Assembly: GCA_015350385.1 (NCBI GenBank)
Contig: WNKI01000004.1
Location: 3,037,369-3,101,368, forward strand
Direction of reading: 5' to 3'
DNA from: Aculops lycopersici
Lineage: Eukaryota > Arthropoda > Arachnida > Trombidiformes > Eriophyidae
Length of the DNA stretch: 64,000 nucleotides
The notes beneath the pieces were generated by a model. That model was not told the DNA's origin. It worked only from the letters and a program-made list of their open reading frames with translations, and searched no databases. This document shows positions 24,607 through 34,101 of this stretch, piece after piece. Position 1 is the first letter of the stretch, and each line of letters begins with the position of its first letter. Made by a program: the position numbers and the translations under genes.

Positions 24607-25719
24607 CCATGTTCCACTTCGCGTCTCTCTCTCTCTCTCTCGCTCGCTTGCGTTGGCTAAATTTTTATCGCGACATTAATAGAAAGAGTTTCACATTTTT
24701 AGTGTCGATCAATAGTGCAATTTGCATTAGTGTTATTAGTGTTTCAGTTCGATGTTGGCGTCGTGTTTGAGCTCGCCACGCCCCCGCCTTTTCAAACCCA
24801 ACTTCGGGACAAAGCTCGCGGAGCACTCAGTCCTAGTGCAGCTGGCTTTTTTCCCTTGTTAGATTACTACTTTAGCGGCACACTAAAAGGCCGGCGTCAC
24901 TTGATAGCGAAACGCAAGCGACGCAACCAGAACCTACAGCCCACACAATAATGTCTCAATCTCTTGCGCTTGCGCATTGCTGTTCTCGAGTGAGAGTCCG
25001 GCTGGTGGAGTTGCTTGGTTTTCTTGGTTAATGTTGCGCAGTTTTGCTGGTTTTGTTGCGTCGAGTTGCGTTACGTTGCGCGTGTTTTCCTATAGACTTT
25101 TTTCAACCCAAAGACGATGGCCACGCAACTCGTGTGTTTTTTCCCCGTTGCTCATGCACACGAAGGAGAAGAAGAAAGGAGAGACGACTCTTGCGCCTGC
25201 GTCAAAAACTCGCTCGCTCTCGTACCATTGGGGCGCCCCATCGTAAGGTAGTGAGAGTTTCCATTTTGCCTTCACTTTATGCGGCGTGTATTTTTCCTAG
25301 GGCTCTACCCATTTGCGGCGCCCGAATCTTTTGCGTGGCCGTCGTCGTGGTCGTTGGCGCAGTTAAAAGTCATAGGCGACTTTTGGCTTCCGTTTGGGTT
25401 CCTGTTTAAGTTTATTGATGTTGCTACTGCAGCCGCTCCTACTACTACCACTACTACTTCTGGTGCTAGTGCTAGTGCTAGTGCTAGTTGAAAAGTGAGA
25501 GTGAAATTAGGAGGAGAGAAAGTTTTTTCCTTTTGGAACTTTTGTTGAAAATTTTGATCAATTTTGAAAAAGTTTTAACAAGTTTGAAATTAAGTTTTAT
25601 TTGTGCCAAAAAGCGATAGTATGCCTGCAAATGAACGCACCAAAGTTGTCTCACCTGAACTATACATTTCAAGACACATTAAGACCAGAGAGTAGCGCCA
25701 AGCTCAACACCGAGCATCC

Positions 25720-27561
25720 ATGCAGCAGCAAGAGGACCTAGAGACTTTTGAGTCAGCAGCGAGAAGTGAACAGCAGCAGCAGCAGTTGCAGTCGCAATTC
25801 ATTCCAACACACCTATTACCTATTACCTCTACAACAAGAGAGCATCAATCGAACAACAATTGGCTCCAATTTACAACGGCAATAATTAACTCAACCACCA
25901 ACACCGCCTCGTCAGCTAGTCAATATTTGAACCATTATACCAACAACAGTCTCTATAATAACCAGTCACTTCCGCTGCCGTTGCAGCAACAAGCGACGGC
26001 GCAACAAGCGGTGGCGGCGGCGGCCGTCGCCGCGGTTGTTGCTGCTGTTGTGAGTCGCATGGGCGGACAGGCGCAGAATATCAGTAGTAACAATAGTAAT
26101 AATCTGAGCCTGACCTCACCTGTGGTCGTGCAGCAAACACAACGGTCGCCTCATCAAGATAGTCACGGCCACAAACGGAAGTCTGTGAATCCAAGCGGCA
26201 AGGTCAAAATGAGCAATCAGCGACAGCAACAGCAGCAGTCGCCGCTCGACCTTAAGTTGGGGCAGAATACGCAGCACGAGCTAGATTTAAATAACAACAC
26301 TAACATTAGCATCATCAACATCGAGGACAACAATGACAATAAATATAACATTAATAATAGCAACACCGCCGATTGCCGACGTGAGCAACTGAGCGGCGCA
26401 CTCGCCGCAATCGGTGTACCTGAGGATTCCTGCGACAGTTTTGTCGATATAGACTTTGACAACAACCACTACCATAACAACGACAACGACGACAACGGCA
26501 ACGACAACGACGACGACGACGACGAAAGTGACGTTACTGATCGGCAGATCGATCATCACCACAACCACCTGGCGTTGGGTGGCGATGCGGCATCTGGGCC
26601 GAGCGAGTTGGATTTGAGCGATCAGCATGAAATTGGCTCGCCGAGTTCCCCATTCATCATGACACTAGACCATGTGGCCGCCAATCAGGAGGTCGAGGTG
26701 GATCATCCGATGAGCTCGATCGATTTGAATATCAGGCAGCAGCAGCAACAGCAACATCAGCAACTAGTGCAACAACAGATACAACCAACAACGACAAGTC
26801 ATCAAGTGCAAGCTAACCAGAGCAGCAGCGGGCCAAAACAGGTGTCAGGTTCTTCAAATGGAAAGGTTAATCATCAACGCGCCAACTTGGGCACCACTTC
26901 CGCTAGCGGCTCAACCTCAACCTCAACCTCAAACTCAAACTCAAACTCAAACTCAAACTCAAACTCAAACTCAAACTCAAACTCAACCCCAACCCCAACC
27001 CCAACCTCAACCTCCAACTCAATCTCAATCTCAACCTCAACCTCATCATCGAGTTCAAAGCAGCGGCGACTCTACAAGTGTCGCCATTGTGGCTTTGCAA
27101 CGGACAAGAAGGTTGAAAATTGGCAACACATTAGGATTCACATGAGACCCGAGAGGTTGCTCTCCTGCGAATCGTGCCAATTTGTAACAGAATACAAGCA
27201 CCACCTTGAATACCATCAACGCAACCACTCGGGTTATAAGCCATTCAAATGCGACAATTGTGATTACCAGTGCGTCAATAAGTCAATGCTGAATAGTCAC
27301 ATGAAGAGCCACTCGTCGGTTTATCAATACCAATGCGGCGAGTGCAAGTATGCAACCAAGTATGTCCATAGTTTAAAGATGCACCTTAGGAAATATAATC
27401 ACCAACCATCGCAGCTAATGATTGATGTATATGGTAGAAAGAGGGGACCGAAGTCGACAAGTTCTCCATCGAGTCCCTCAACAAACGAGCAGCAGAAACA
27501 GCAGCAGCACCAACAATGTAGCATTTTGGATTTGCGAGTCGACTCCAAGTTGATCCAATAG
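25720..27561 (+). CDS. hb: Hunchback-like C2H2 zinc-finger transcription factor lacking the C-terminal finger pair
   Basis: This 613-codon single-exon frame encodes a nuclear DNA-binding regulator of the Hunchback/Ikaros-related family, which patterns the arthropod trunk and times neuroblast identity. Four contiguous C2H2 fingers span about residues 454-561 (Cys454/457-His470/474; Cys483/486-His499/503; Cys511/514-His527/531; Cys539/542-His555/561). [10 protein letters not shown] and [13 protein letters not shown] are diagnostic of the Hunchback middle fingers. After the fingers comes IDVYG-R-RGPK (from residue 568), also conserved in Hunchback. PLDLK at residues 175-179 resembles a CtBP-binding motif. 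The rest is Gln-, Asn-, Asp- and Ser-rich, with a TCAAAC-type hexamer repeat coding Ser/Asn before the fingers. The two C-terminal fingers of known Hunchback proteins are absent, and only 266 bp separate this stop from the next gene. Confidence 0.93.
   Translation: MQQQEDLETFESAARSEQQQQQLQSQFIPTHLLPITSTTREHQSNNNWLQFTTAIINSTTNTASSASQYLNHYTNNSLYNNQSLPLPLQQQATAQQAVAAAAVAAVVAAVVSRMGGQAQNISSNNSNNLSLTSPVVVQQTQRSPHQDSHGHKRKSVNPSGKVKMSNQRQQQQQSPLDLKLGQNTQHELDLNNNTNISIINIEDNNDNKYNINNSNTADCRREQLSGALAAIGVPEDSCDSFVDIDFDNNHYHNNDNDDNGNDNDDDDDESDVTDRQIDHHHNHLALGGDAASGPSELDLSDQHEIGSPSSPFIMTLDHVAANQEVEVDHPMSSIDLNIRQQQQQQHQQLVQQQIQPTTTSHQVQANQSSSGPKQVSGSSNGKVNHQRANLGTTSASGSTSTSTSNSNSNSNSNSNSNSNSNSTPTPTPTSTSNSISISTSTSSSSSKQRRLYKCRHCGFATDKKVENWQHIRIHMRPERLLSCESCQFVTEYKHHLEYHQRNHSGYKPFKCDNCDYQCVNKSMLNSHMKSHSSVYQYQCGECKYATKYVHSLKMHLRKYNHQPSQLMIDVYGRKRGPKSTSSPSSPSTNEQQKQQQHQQCSILDLRVDSKLIQ
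26920..27050 (+). repeat. In-frame hexanucleotide repeat coding Ser/Asn/Thr/Pro
   Basis: TCAACC, TCAAAC, CCAACC and TCAATC units follow each other inside the hunchback frame just before the fingers. The array shows the same unit-switching behaviour as the non-coding hexamer repeats and is probably length-polymorphic. Confidence 0.9.
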
Positions 27562-27699
27562 ATTAGCTATACAATGCTACTACTTCATTATTATATATTT
27601 ATATATTAATCAAGACATCAAGTCTACAAATTTTCAGCACACGCTAACCTCATTATGTCACCTCACCTCACTCCAACTCAATGACCGCAGCAGAAAAGT

Positions 27700-27705
27700 A
27701 ATAAA
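27700..27705 (+). terminator. hb: Poly(A) signal candidate for hunchback
   Basis: AATAAA lies 139 bp after the hunchback stop. Expected cleavage 10-30 bp downstream would fall next to the oppositely directed signal of ETF-QO. Confidence 0.6.
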
Positions 27706-27733
27706 AAACTACTCATTTCAGTTGGGTCCTAAT

Positions 27734-27739
27734 TTTATT
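27734..27739 (-). terminator. Poly(A) signal candidate for ETF-QO
   Basis: TTTATT on the plus strand gives AATAAA on the minus strand, 89 bp beyond the ETF-QO stop. It faces the hunchback signal at 27700 with about 30 bp between, so the two 3' ends abut or overlap. Confidence 0.6.
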
Positions 27740-27827
27740 GTAGACAATTAAATTTTTGTAATAATTAAAAATAGGATTGAATGCTTTTCTCTTTCTCTCC
27801 TGCCCCAAAGGTTAGGAAAACCAACAA

Positions 27828-29693
27828 TCACATTCCATTGTAGGCTGGCCCACCTCCATTTTCAGGCGCAACCCATTGGATATTTTGGGTTGGATCCTTG
27901 ATATCACAGGTCTTGCAATGAATGCAATTGGAGGCGTTAATTTGAAGCTTCAGTGTTTCCTCTGGGCTTTCCGAAGACTTGTCGTCCGACTCAACGGGCA
28001 CATACTCGTAAACTCCGGCGGGACAGTAGCGAGACTCGGGTGCCGCGTAGGTGGTCAGGTTGATTCTCTCAGGTGTTGTGTCATCTAATAATGTCAGGTG
28101 AGCTGGTTGGTCGCCCTCGTGGTTGGTGCCGGTGAGAGCAACCGACGACAAAAGATCAAATGATATCTTACCGTCGGGCTTGGGGTAATCGATTGGTTTG
28201 CACTCGCTCGCCGGCAAGAGCTTGGCGTGGTCTGGCTTGTCGCCATGCGATAGAGTCCAAGGCTCCTTGCCTCGAAAGATAAGTTGTGATATTCCACCGT
28301 AGGCTAGCATGCCGAACAAACCCAGCGGACTGTTGAATGACGGCTTAACGTTTCTCACTTTGTGTAGCTCATCCCAAACTGGACTCTTCTTTAGTCTTTG
28401 CTCGTAATCGAGTGGTTCATAGCCATAGTCTTTCATTTCGTCCGCTTGGTGGGCATCGTAAAGCGATTCGGCGGCAACTATTCCACTCTTTAGAGCATTG
28501 TGGGTTCCCTTGATCTTGGGAACATTCAATAGACCCGCCGAGCATCCAATCATGCAGCCGCCCGGAAACGAGAGCTTCGGTATTGATTGGTATCCTCCCT
28601 CGTTTAGAGCCCTTGCCCCATAACCGATACGCTGCGATTCTGGTGATTCAAAATAATGTCGCACTGCTGGATGGAGTTTGTATCTTTGGAACTCGCGATA
28701 TGGAGATAGATATGGATTTCTATAGTCTAACCCAACGACAAATCCAACTGCAATAAGGTTTTGGTCGCCCTCCTTGAGATGATATAAGAATGATCCACCA
28801 TAGGTGTTCTTATCCAATGGCCAGCCGACTGTGTGCTCAACTTGACCTGGATTGTGATGCTCGGCACTAACAGACCACAATTCCTTGATTCCAATACCAT
28901 AATGCTGTGGCTCAGATTCTTTGGTGAGGTCAAATTTGCGCATCAGCTCCTTGGCAAGATGTCCACGACATCCTTCGGCAAACACCGTACACTTTGCATG
29001 CAATTCCATACCTCGTTCAAATTGAGCTTTTGGAGAGCCGTCCTTTGCAATACCAACATCGCCGGTGGCCACACCCTTTACACAGTTTGTTTTTGAATCA
29101 TATAAAATCTCTTGAGCCGCATACCCGTTGTAAATCTCAACACCAAGCTCCTCTGCCTTAGCGCCCAACCACTTGACTACATGACCCAGGCGAACGATAT
29201 AATTGCCGTGATTGTACATCGGCGTTCCCTTTGGAACTGGCAAACCTATTTTGGAGTTCTCAAATAAGAACATGAGCTTATCCTTGGTAACAGGTGTCTT
29301 GATTGGACACTCGGGGTCATCTCTCCAGTCGGGGAATAGCTCATCGATGGGATCTGTTTCAATGCAAGCTCCACTCAAAGTATGCCCGCCCACTTCGGCT
29401 GCTTTCTCTATGAGACAAACTCGCAACTCCTTGTTATTCTGGTTGGCCAATTGTTTCAATCTTATTGCTGTAGCCAAACCAGCTGGCCCACCGCCAACGA
29501 TGAGAATATCCGTCTCGTCGGCAACCCTCTCCATCTCGACATCCTTCCATCTTGGATCCTGTGATCGATCCTTGATTTTATAATGTGTTGTGGTTACAGT
29601 TCTCACTGATTGGCTAGAGCTCCATTGGCCTCTAGTGAGCGAGGTCCTAGCTGCCAATATGGGCAACTTGTTAAGCTTCAAAATAATACTCAT
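27828..29693 (-). CDS. ETFDH: Electron transfer flavoprotein-ubiquinone oxidoreductase, mitochondrial
   Basis: This intronless 621-codon frame encodes the inner-membrane flavo-iron-sulfur enzyme (EC 1.5.5.1) that passes electrons from reduced ETF, loaded by acyl-CoA and amino-acid dehydrogenases, to ubiquinone. The first 35 or so residues are rich in Arg/Ser/Leu and poor in acidic residues, as in a mitochondrial targeting peptide. The FAD-binding Rossmann motif VGGGPAGLA is at residues 66-74. The C-terminal ferredoxin-like part carries Cys590, Cys593 and Cys596 ([12 protein letters not shown]), with an upstream Cys in the [10 protein letters not shown] segment as the fourth ligand. It ends with the conserved GGGPAYNGM. 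Length and domain order match animal orthologues, and no defect is visible. It is convergent with hunchback and divergent from Sec62. Confidence 0.97.
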   Translation of the reverse strand: MSIILKLNKLPILAARTSLTRGQWSSSQSVRTVTTTHYKIKDRSQDPRWKDVEMERVADETDILIVGGGPAGLATAIRLKQLANQNNKELRVCLIEKAAEVGGHTLSGACIETDPIDELFPDWRDDPECPIKTPVTKDKLMFLFENSKIGLPVPKGTPMYNHGNYIVRLGHVVKWLGAKAEELGVEIYNGYAAQEILYDSKTNCVKGVATGDVGIAKDGSPKAQFERGMELHAKCTVFAEGCRGHLAKELMRKFDLTKESEPQHYGIGIKELWSVSAEHHNPGQVEHTVGWPLDKNTYGGSFLYHLKEGDQNLIAVGFVVGLDYRNPYLSPYREFQRYKLHPAVRHYFESPESQRIGYGARALNEGGYQSIPKLSFPGGCMIGCSAGLLNVPKIKGTHNALKSGIVAAESLYDAHQADEMKDYGYEPLDYEQRLKKSPVWDELHKVRNVKPSFNSPLGLFGMLAYGGISQLIFRGKEPWTLSHGDKPDHAKLLPASECKPIDYPKPDGKISFDLLSSVALTGTNHEGDQPAHLTLLDDTTPERINLTTYAAPESRYCPAGVYEYVPVESDDKSSESPEETLKLQINASNCIHCKTCDIKDPTQNIQWVAPENGGGPAYNGM

Positions 29694-30506
29694 GTTTGTT
29701 GCTCAGTGTACATTTCTCGACATGAACAACCTTTGTTATTATAATAGTATTAGTGATCCCGAGTGGCTAATGTGCTTCAAGGTGTCTTGTCAGTTTCAAA
29801 GGTGATAAGGTTCAAGCAGAATATTGATTATGACGACAAGATTAATATCAGTATCTTGTTGCTACAGTGAAAATGAAAATAACAGAAAGCTATGCTCTCG
29901 ACAATATTTTTGTTTACACTCTGTGTGAGTGACTCAACTCTGTGCTGAATTTTTCCATGCATTTTTCCATTGATTTGTGCTTGTTGTCCTCTTGTTGCTA
30001 CTACTGCTCCCGTCTATTCGCTTGCAATTCTCAGTGACAGAAGGCCGGCGATCGAGTTTGTTGCCTGAAGTGGTGCCAACAGTCCTGCACAGATAGGCGG
30101 CCCAGCGTTGTGCCGATTCTGTTGCGTACCAAAACAGCTTGACAGAAAGCCGATTGATTTCGCGAAAAATCGAGGCTAAAATGCACAGGTGATTTTGGTA
30201 CTTGCCGCCTAAATGTATAGACTATTTGGACTGCGTTGCACCATGAGCGCTGGCGTTTGTGGTAGCTAATGTGCTATGCTGCCTCATTGGCTCAAAAATT
30301 TCATGCGAGATGCGATGACATCTACGAAATGCAACCATAGTACAAAAGTGCTGTAAAGAGATACACGTTTTTGTTCCCTCCTGAAATCGATAATTTCACC
30401 GGCTTGGAAACACACCTGCAAATAGGCCCGTTCACTTGTTGAGACACATCACCAAAATAGAGATTTTATTTAGCAAATAGTAGGGATTTAAATATATTAA
30501 TTCAAG
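29694..30506. promoter_or_regulatory. Shared 5' region of the divergent ETF-QO and Sec62 genes
   Basis: These 813 bp separate two start codons pointing outward. No coding sequence is recognised, so the stretch must hold both promoters and 5' untranslated sequence. An acceptor-like TTTATTTAG followed by CA near 30463-30472 hints at a 5' untranslated intron in Sec62. Confidence 0.5.
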
Positions 30507-31364
30507 ATGGCCAGAGCAAAGGCTGCAGGAAATCACAATAACAACAATAACAACAACAACAATAGCAATCATCAAAATCTCAATCAATGCAAGAACCACA
30601 ACCATGGCCACCAACACGAGCAACAAAGACAACCAGCCGAGGAGCCAACAATCACGGATTTGGACTACAAGATTGCAAAGTATCTAAAATCGAAACTGCC
30701 CGCCAAGGAGGCGATGTTTGTTGGAATCAAGAGGGTCAATTACTTTGTTGGCTCCAAGGCGGTGGATCTATTAATGGAATCTCAATGGGCATCGCAGAAG
30801 GATGATGCCATTTTTAAGGATAGAAATGATGTCGTTATATTCCTCAATGATTTGTTGCTGAAGAAATTTTATCACCGGTCAAGAAAGATAATCAAAATGG
30901 ATGGGGCAAAGAAAAAGTTTAAGCTGGACATGCACAACGTACAAGTGTTTGAAGATTCAAATGAACCCTATGTATGGTTATATGAGCCAACCTCATTAAC
31001 TGCCTGGCTCTTGTGCTTTGGAGCAATCTTTGTCGGTTTTGCCATTTGCCTCTTCCCCTTGTGGCCGCCAATCATTAGAACCTGGGTGTACTACCTCTGC
31101 ATTGCTGGCTTGGCATTCTTATCCTCAATATTAGGCCTGGCTGTTGTGAGACATATCGTATTCTTTACCGTCTGGATGCTGTCCTTTGGAAAGGTGCAAT
31201 TTTGGATCTTGCCCAACCTAACGGAGGACGTTGGCTTCATGGAATCTTTTTGGCCATTGTACGCCTTTGAGGAGGGCGGTGGCGAGATAAGCGGCGGCGG
31301 CGGCGACGGCACAGGTGAGCCAGTGGCCGCGTCCAGCGGCAGCGCAGGCATCAAGGAAGACTAA
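30507..31364 (+). CDS. Sec62: Sec62 homologue, ER protein translocation
   Basis: This intronless 285-codon frame encodes the endoplasmic-reticulum membrane protein that works with Sec61 and Sec63 in post-translational translocation. After a short Asn/His/Gln-rich N-terminus (residues 9-45), a conserved cytosolic domain (about 48-160) contains the KYLKSKLPAKEA and RVNYFVGSKAVDLL segments typical of Sec62. Two hydrophobic regions follow (about 164-184 and 192-224), then FWILPNLTEDVGF-ESFWPLY, a strong Sec62 signature. The C-terminal tail is only about 35 residues and Gly-rich, shorter than in vertebrate Sec62 (about 400 residues in total). The start is the first in-frame ATG after AT-rich sequence. 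Confidence 0.94.
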   Translation: MARAKAAGNHNNNNNNNNNSNHQNLNQCKNHNHGHQHEQQRQPAEEPTITDLDYKIAKYLKSKLPAKEAMFVGIKRVNYFVGSKAVDLLMESQWASQKDDAIFKDRNDVVIFLNDLLLKKFYHRSRKIIKMDGAKKKFKLDMHNVQVFEDSNEPYVWLYEPTSLTAWLLCFGAIFVGFAICLFPLWPPIIRTWVYYLCIAGLAFLSSILGLAVVRHIVFFTVWMLSFGKVQFWILPNLTEDVGFMESFWPLYAFEEGGGEISGGGGDGTGEPVAASSGSAGIKED

Positions 31365-32131
31365 GAGGCAAGCTCAGCGTTGCGACCACCTGACTAGACA
31401 TTCCATGCGACTTAACGGGACTTGCAAGTGCGTTGTTGCCGTCACCATCATCACCGCTGAAGTTGATGCTGCCATTGATGTTTACTGTTGCTAATGCTGT
31501 GGTTGTTGATATTTGCTGATTGCCATTTCCTGCAGCCAAATGGTCGGCAAGGCGGAAGCAACACGATCTCAACTATTGCGTCGCAAACTACTGCCGGCTT
31601 CCAAACAAAATCACATCCACTTCCAGTGAGATGACTGTAGTGGTCAACAACGGTACCAGAGGCATGAGAATAAAGACCATAACTAACTTTCCCCTTCAAA
31701 TGGTTTATCGGTGGATGGGAAGACGTCTACTGAGACGAAGGCGTTAGGTTTCTCGAGTTGCGCAAACAGTGAGAGTGGTCAACATCACGGGGCTGTTTTT
31801 TGACAACTGGCAACTTATGCAACAGCTTCAGCTCTTGGCACTTGACCATTTAAAGCCAACCTATCAGATCATCCAAATCTAGCGAGAGAAAAGGAACGAA
31901 GTCAGTCAGCAAGTGGGGAGAAAAACTATTCCAACAGAAGAATATATAGAAACTTATATATCACATACATACATACATAAATATATATAGATATATATTT
32001 ATATATCGTCGTTGTTCATCATCATTATCATACACATATAAAAATAAAACGAGAGTGATAAGAAATTCGGATTAAAGAATTGAAAATCGACCAGAATTTG
32101 ATTTAAACAATATCGAGTTGAAAATATTAGA
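31365..32131. other. 3' region of Sec62 and AT-rich spacer
   Basis: There is no gene here. AATAAA signals on the plus strand occur at 31669-31674 and 32043-32048. A TA/CATA-rich simple-sequence tract spans about 31946-32005. An acceptor-like ATATTAG directly precedes the next ATG. Confidence 0.5.
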
Positions 32132-32434
32132 ATGGCAGGTGGAGTATCCGCAAAAATGAGCTTGACACCTCGCTCCTGTCTACTAGTGCTACTAAGCTTG
32201 ACAATCATTGCACATATATCGCCACCTAGATCATCCACGTCAAATCAAAAGCAAACGCTTATACTCGGCGCCTCTGCCTTCTCGATTGGTCGCTTCGGGT
32301 GGCCCGGTTTAGAGTGGCGAGAGATTATTGATTGGTGGACAAGTGGTTACTCGCGTGGAACGGTAATTGGAAAACACTACATACCCCCTTGCAAGCTATG
32401 CGATATGCCGCGAATGTTTCGCGTAGACAAGTGA
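32132..32434 (+). CDS. Small secreted orphan protein (100 aa unspliced)
   Basis: I do not recognise this protein. The N-terminus has basic residues followed by a Leu-rich hydrophobic core (SCLLVLLSLTIIAHI, about residues 15-29), which reads as a signal peptide. The mature part is rich in Trp, Gly and Arg and ends with a CKLC motif (residues 87-90). The terminal AAG TGA overlaps a plausible donor (GTGAGC from 32431). An acceptor (TTTTGCCATCAG) at 32583-32594 would join a frame that stays open to a TAG at 32740-32742. That would give a 148-residue protein through a 164-bp intron and add one more cysteine (Cys102) soon after the CKLC motif. Either model is possible. It could be a neuropeptide-like or effector-type secreted peptide, but no known family is evident. 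Confidence 0.45.
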   Translation: MAGGVSAKMSLTPRSCLLVLLSLTIIAHISPPRSSTSNQKQTLILGASAFSIGRFGWPGLEWREIIDWWTSGYSRGTVIGKHYIPPCKLCDMPRMFRVDK

Positions 32435-32782
32435 GCATTCGGTGTTGGTGTGTTATGCCATTGAAGGGGGCGTTAGTGTGCGGTGGTCATGGTAGTATTG
32501 GTTGCTAAATGCATACAGCTGGCGTGTAAGAAGCCATTGCAATTGCCATTGCGGTCTGTTGCTTCTGTATGGCTGTTTTCTATTTTGCCATCAGAATTTG
32601 CAGCTTTCGAGAATTGAAGTTTAGAATCATTAGAAGGCAAACTGCTGTCACCTTGCGTGTTGCGCCCATTATTGTAAATTTTACATTATATATATTAATC
32701 ATATCAACTGAAGAAAGGAAGGAAGTAGTAGGGGAGCAATAGAACAATATATAATTATAATATTTAAAAAAATTTACAAAAC

Positions 32783-34003
32783 ATGGATAATATGGACACA
32801 ATCCCCCTCGACAATGAGGAGCCCAATTATTACTTGACAATCAAGATAACGGATGTCTCAAAAACGGGCTCCTATGTTAAGTTTACTATTGAAACACGAA
32901 CAAACTTGCCCTACTTTAGATCGGAAATCTCAACTGTTGAGAGGAGATTTAGTGATTTCCTAGGGCTACGTGAGAAGTTAGTCCAGAAGCATATGGCCGA
33001 TGGGCTCATCGTTCAGCCGGCACCTGAGAAGAATGCCATGGCCACGTTGCAGGCAAAGATGACCAAGGATGAGGATATATCGAGCCACAATGAGTTCTTG
33101 GAAAGAAGAAAGTGTGCCCTAGAACGTTTCTTAAATCGTATCGGTCAACATCCAGTTCTAAGAACTGACCCAGACTTTAGAGACTTCCTAGAACTCCAGG
33201 CAGAGTTACCAAAATCCACCAGTACCTCCACTTTGAGTCGCGAAAGTATGCGAAGATTTCTTGGCCAGGTGACCGAGAGTGTAACAAAGATGGGCTACAG
33301 AATGGACGAGAGTGACAAGTGGTTCGATGAGAAAACTTTGCAATTGGACAGTCTAGATACTCAACTGAAAAAGCTTCACACCAGCATTGGTGCCTTAATT
33401 CATCATAGAAAATTACTTACCTCAACCACGGGAGACTTTGCTCGAAGTGTTGCCATCCTTGGTAACGTGGAAGAGTATACTCCACTATCATTCGACCTGT
33501 CAAAGTTGGCCACCACCGAGGAGAAGATCGAACATATTTATGCCGAGCAGGTTAATGCTGATTTCTTTCTCATATCAGAGTTGTTGCATGATTATATTAA
33601 CTGTATCGCCGCCATACGTGAAGTATTCCAACACCGTATTAAGGTGTACCAAAATTGGCAACAAAGCCAACAAACGTTGGCTAGGAAACGTGAGCAAAAG
33701 CAAAGAAACGATCTGATGGCTGGCAAGAGTGATAAGTTGAGTCAGGATATTGCCGAGTACGAGGCTCGAGTTCAACGTGGACAGGAGGAATTTGAGAAGA
33801 TAAGTAAGAACATCAAGAAGGATGTTGAAAAGTTCGAATTGGATCGTGTGAAGGAATTCCAGGCAAACATGATGAAATATTTAGAGACTTTGTTGGATAG
33901 CCAGAAGAAGCTTGTTGAATGTTGGGAAGGTTTTGCGCCCACTAGTCATGTCGAGGCCGAAAAGAGCGAGGCAGCAGCAGCTGTGGAGGAAGTCGCCGAT
34001 TGA
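32783..34003 (+). CDS. Snx1: Sorting nexin 1/2 homologue (PX-BAR), retromer-associated
   Basis: This intronless 406-codon frame encodes a peripheral endosomal membrane protein. SNX1/2 family members pair with SNX5/6 and drive retromer- or ESCPE-dependent tubule formation. Residues about 14-137 form a PX domain with the phosphoinositide-contacting RRFSDF (Arg54/55), the Pro80-Glu-Lys segment, and ERRKCALERFL (Arg108/109). Residues about 150-390 are a helical BAR domain containing KMDESDKWF-like and RDFLELQ-type SNX1/2 motifs, and the whole matches the family closely. The N-terminal acidic extension of vertebrate SNX1/2 (about 520 residues in total) is missing, so the domain starts almost at once. 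The C-terminus is Ala/Glu-rich. The gene is convergent with the YEATS gene. Confidence 0.93.
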   Translation: MDNMDTIPLDNEEPNYYLTIKITDVSKTGSYVKFTIETRTNLPYFRSEISTVERRFSDFLGLREKLVQKHMADGLIVQPAPEKNAMATLQAKMTKDEDISSHNEFLERRKCALERFLNRIGQHPVLRTDPDFRDFLELQAELPKSTSTSTLSRESMRRFLGQVTESVTKMGYRMDESDKWFDEKTLQLDSLDTQLKKLHTSIGALIHHRKLLTSTTGDFARSVAILGNVEEYTPLSFDLSKLATTEEKIEHIYAEQVNADFFLISELLHDYINCIAAIREVFQHRIKVYQNWQQSQQTLARKREQKQRNDLMAGKSDKLSQDIAEYEARVQRGQEEFEKISKNIKKDVEKFELDRVKEFQANMMKYLETLLDSQKKLVECWEGFAPTSHVEAEKSEAAAAVEEVAD

Positions 34004-34040
34004 TTCGGAAAATTTGACTTAGCGATGTGTGTATTGATGA

Positions 34041-34046
34041 TTTATT
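34041..34046 (-). terminator. Poly(A) signal candidate for the YEATS gene
   Basis: TTTATT on the plus strand (AATAAA on minus) occurs here and again at 34058-34063, 39-56 bp beyond the YEATS stop. Both lie inside the probable 3' untranslated region of the sorting nexin. Confidence 0.55.
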
Positions 34047-34083
34047 ATAGATCCATTTTTATTATGATATAATAATTATTAAT

Positions 34084-34089
34084 AATAAA
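34084..34089 (+). terminator. Poly(A) signal candidate for the sorting nexin gene
   Basis: AATAAA lies 81 bp after the sorting nexin stop and only 12 bp before the last codon of the convergent YEATS gene. Cleavage would be expected inside or beside the YEATS coding end, giving overlapping antisense transcripts. Confidence 0.55.
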
Positions 34090-34101
34090 ACTACCCGGGG
34101 T

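Larger units (their letters stand above)
18393..25719. other. hb: Upstream region of hunchback, no recognisable gene
   Basis: This is 7.3 kb of non-coding DNA immediately 5' of hunchback. Four exact copies of CCGGAAGTGG occur here or at the left edge (18577, 21951, 23420, 24169). AAGTGGCGCT occurs at 18581, and AGTGGCGCTA at 20031. Repeats include TTTCG pentamers, TGTATT (near 20797-20822), TTTAG-type pentamers (near 22505), CGT triplets (23751-23776), (TC)n (near 24627-24641) and GTGCTA hexamers (25463-25488). Clustered recurring words next to a segmentation-type gene suggest enhancers, which is inference only. Confidence 0.4.
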
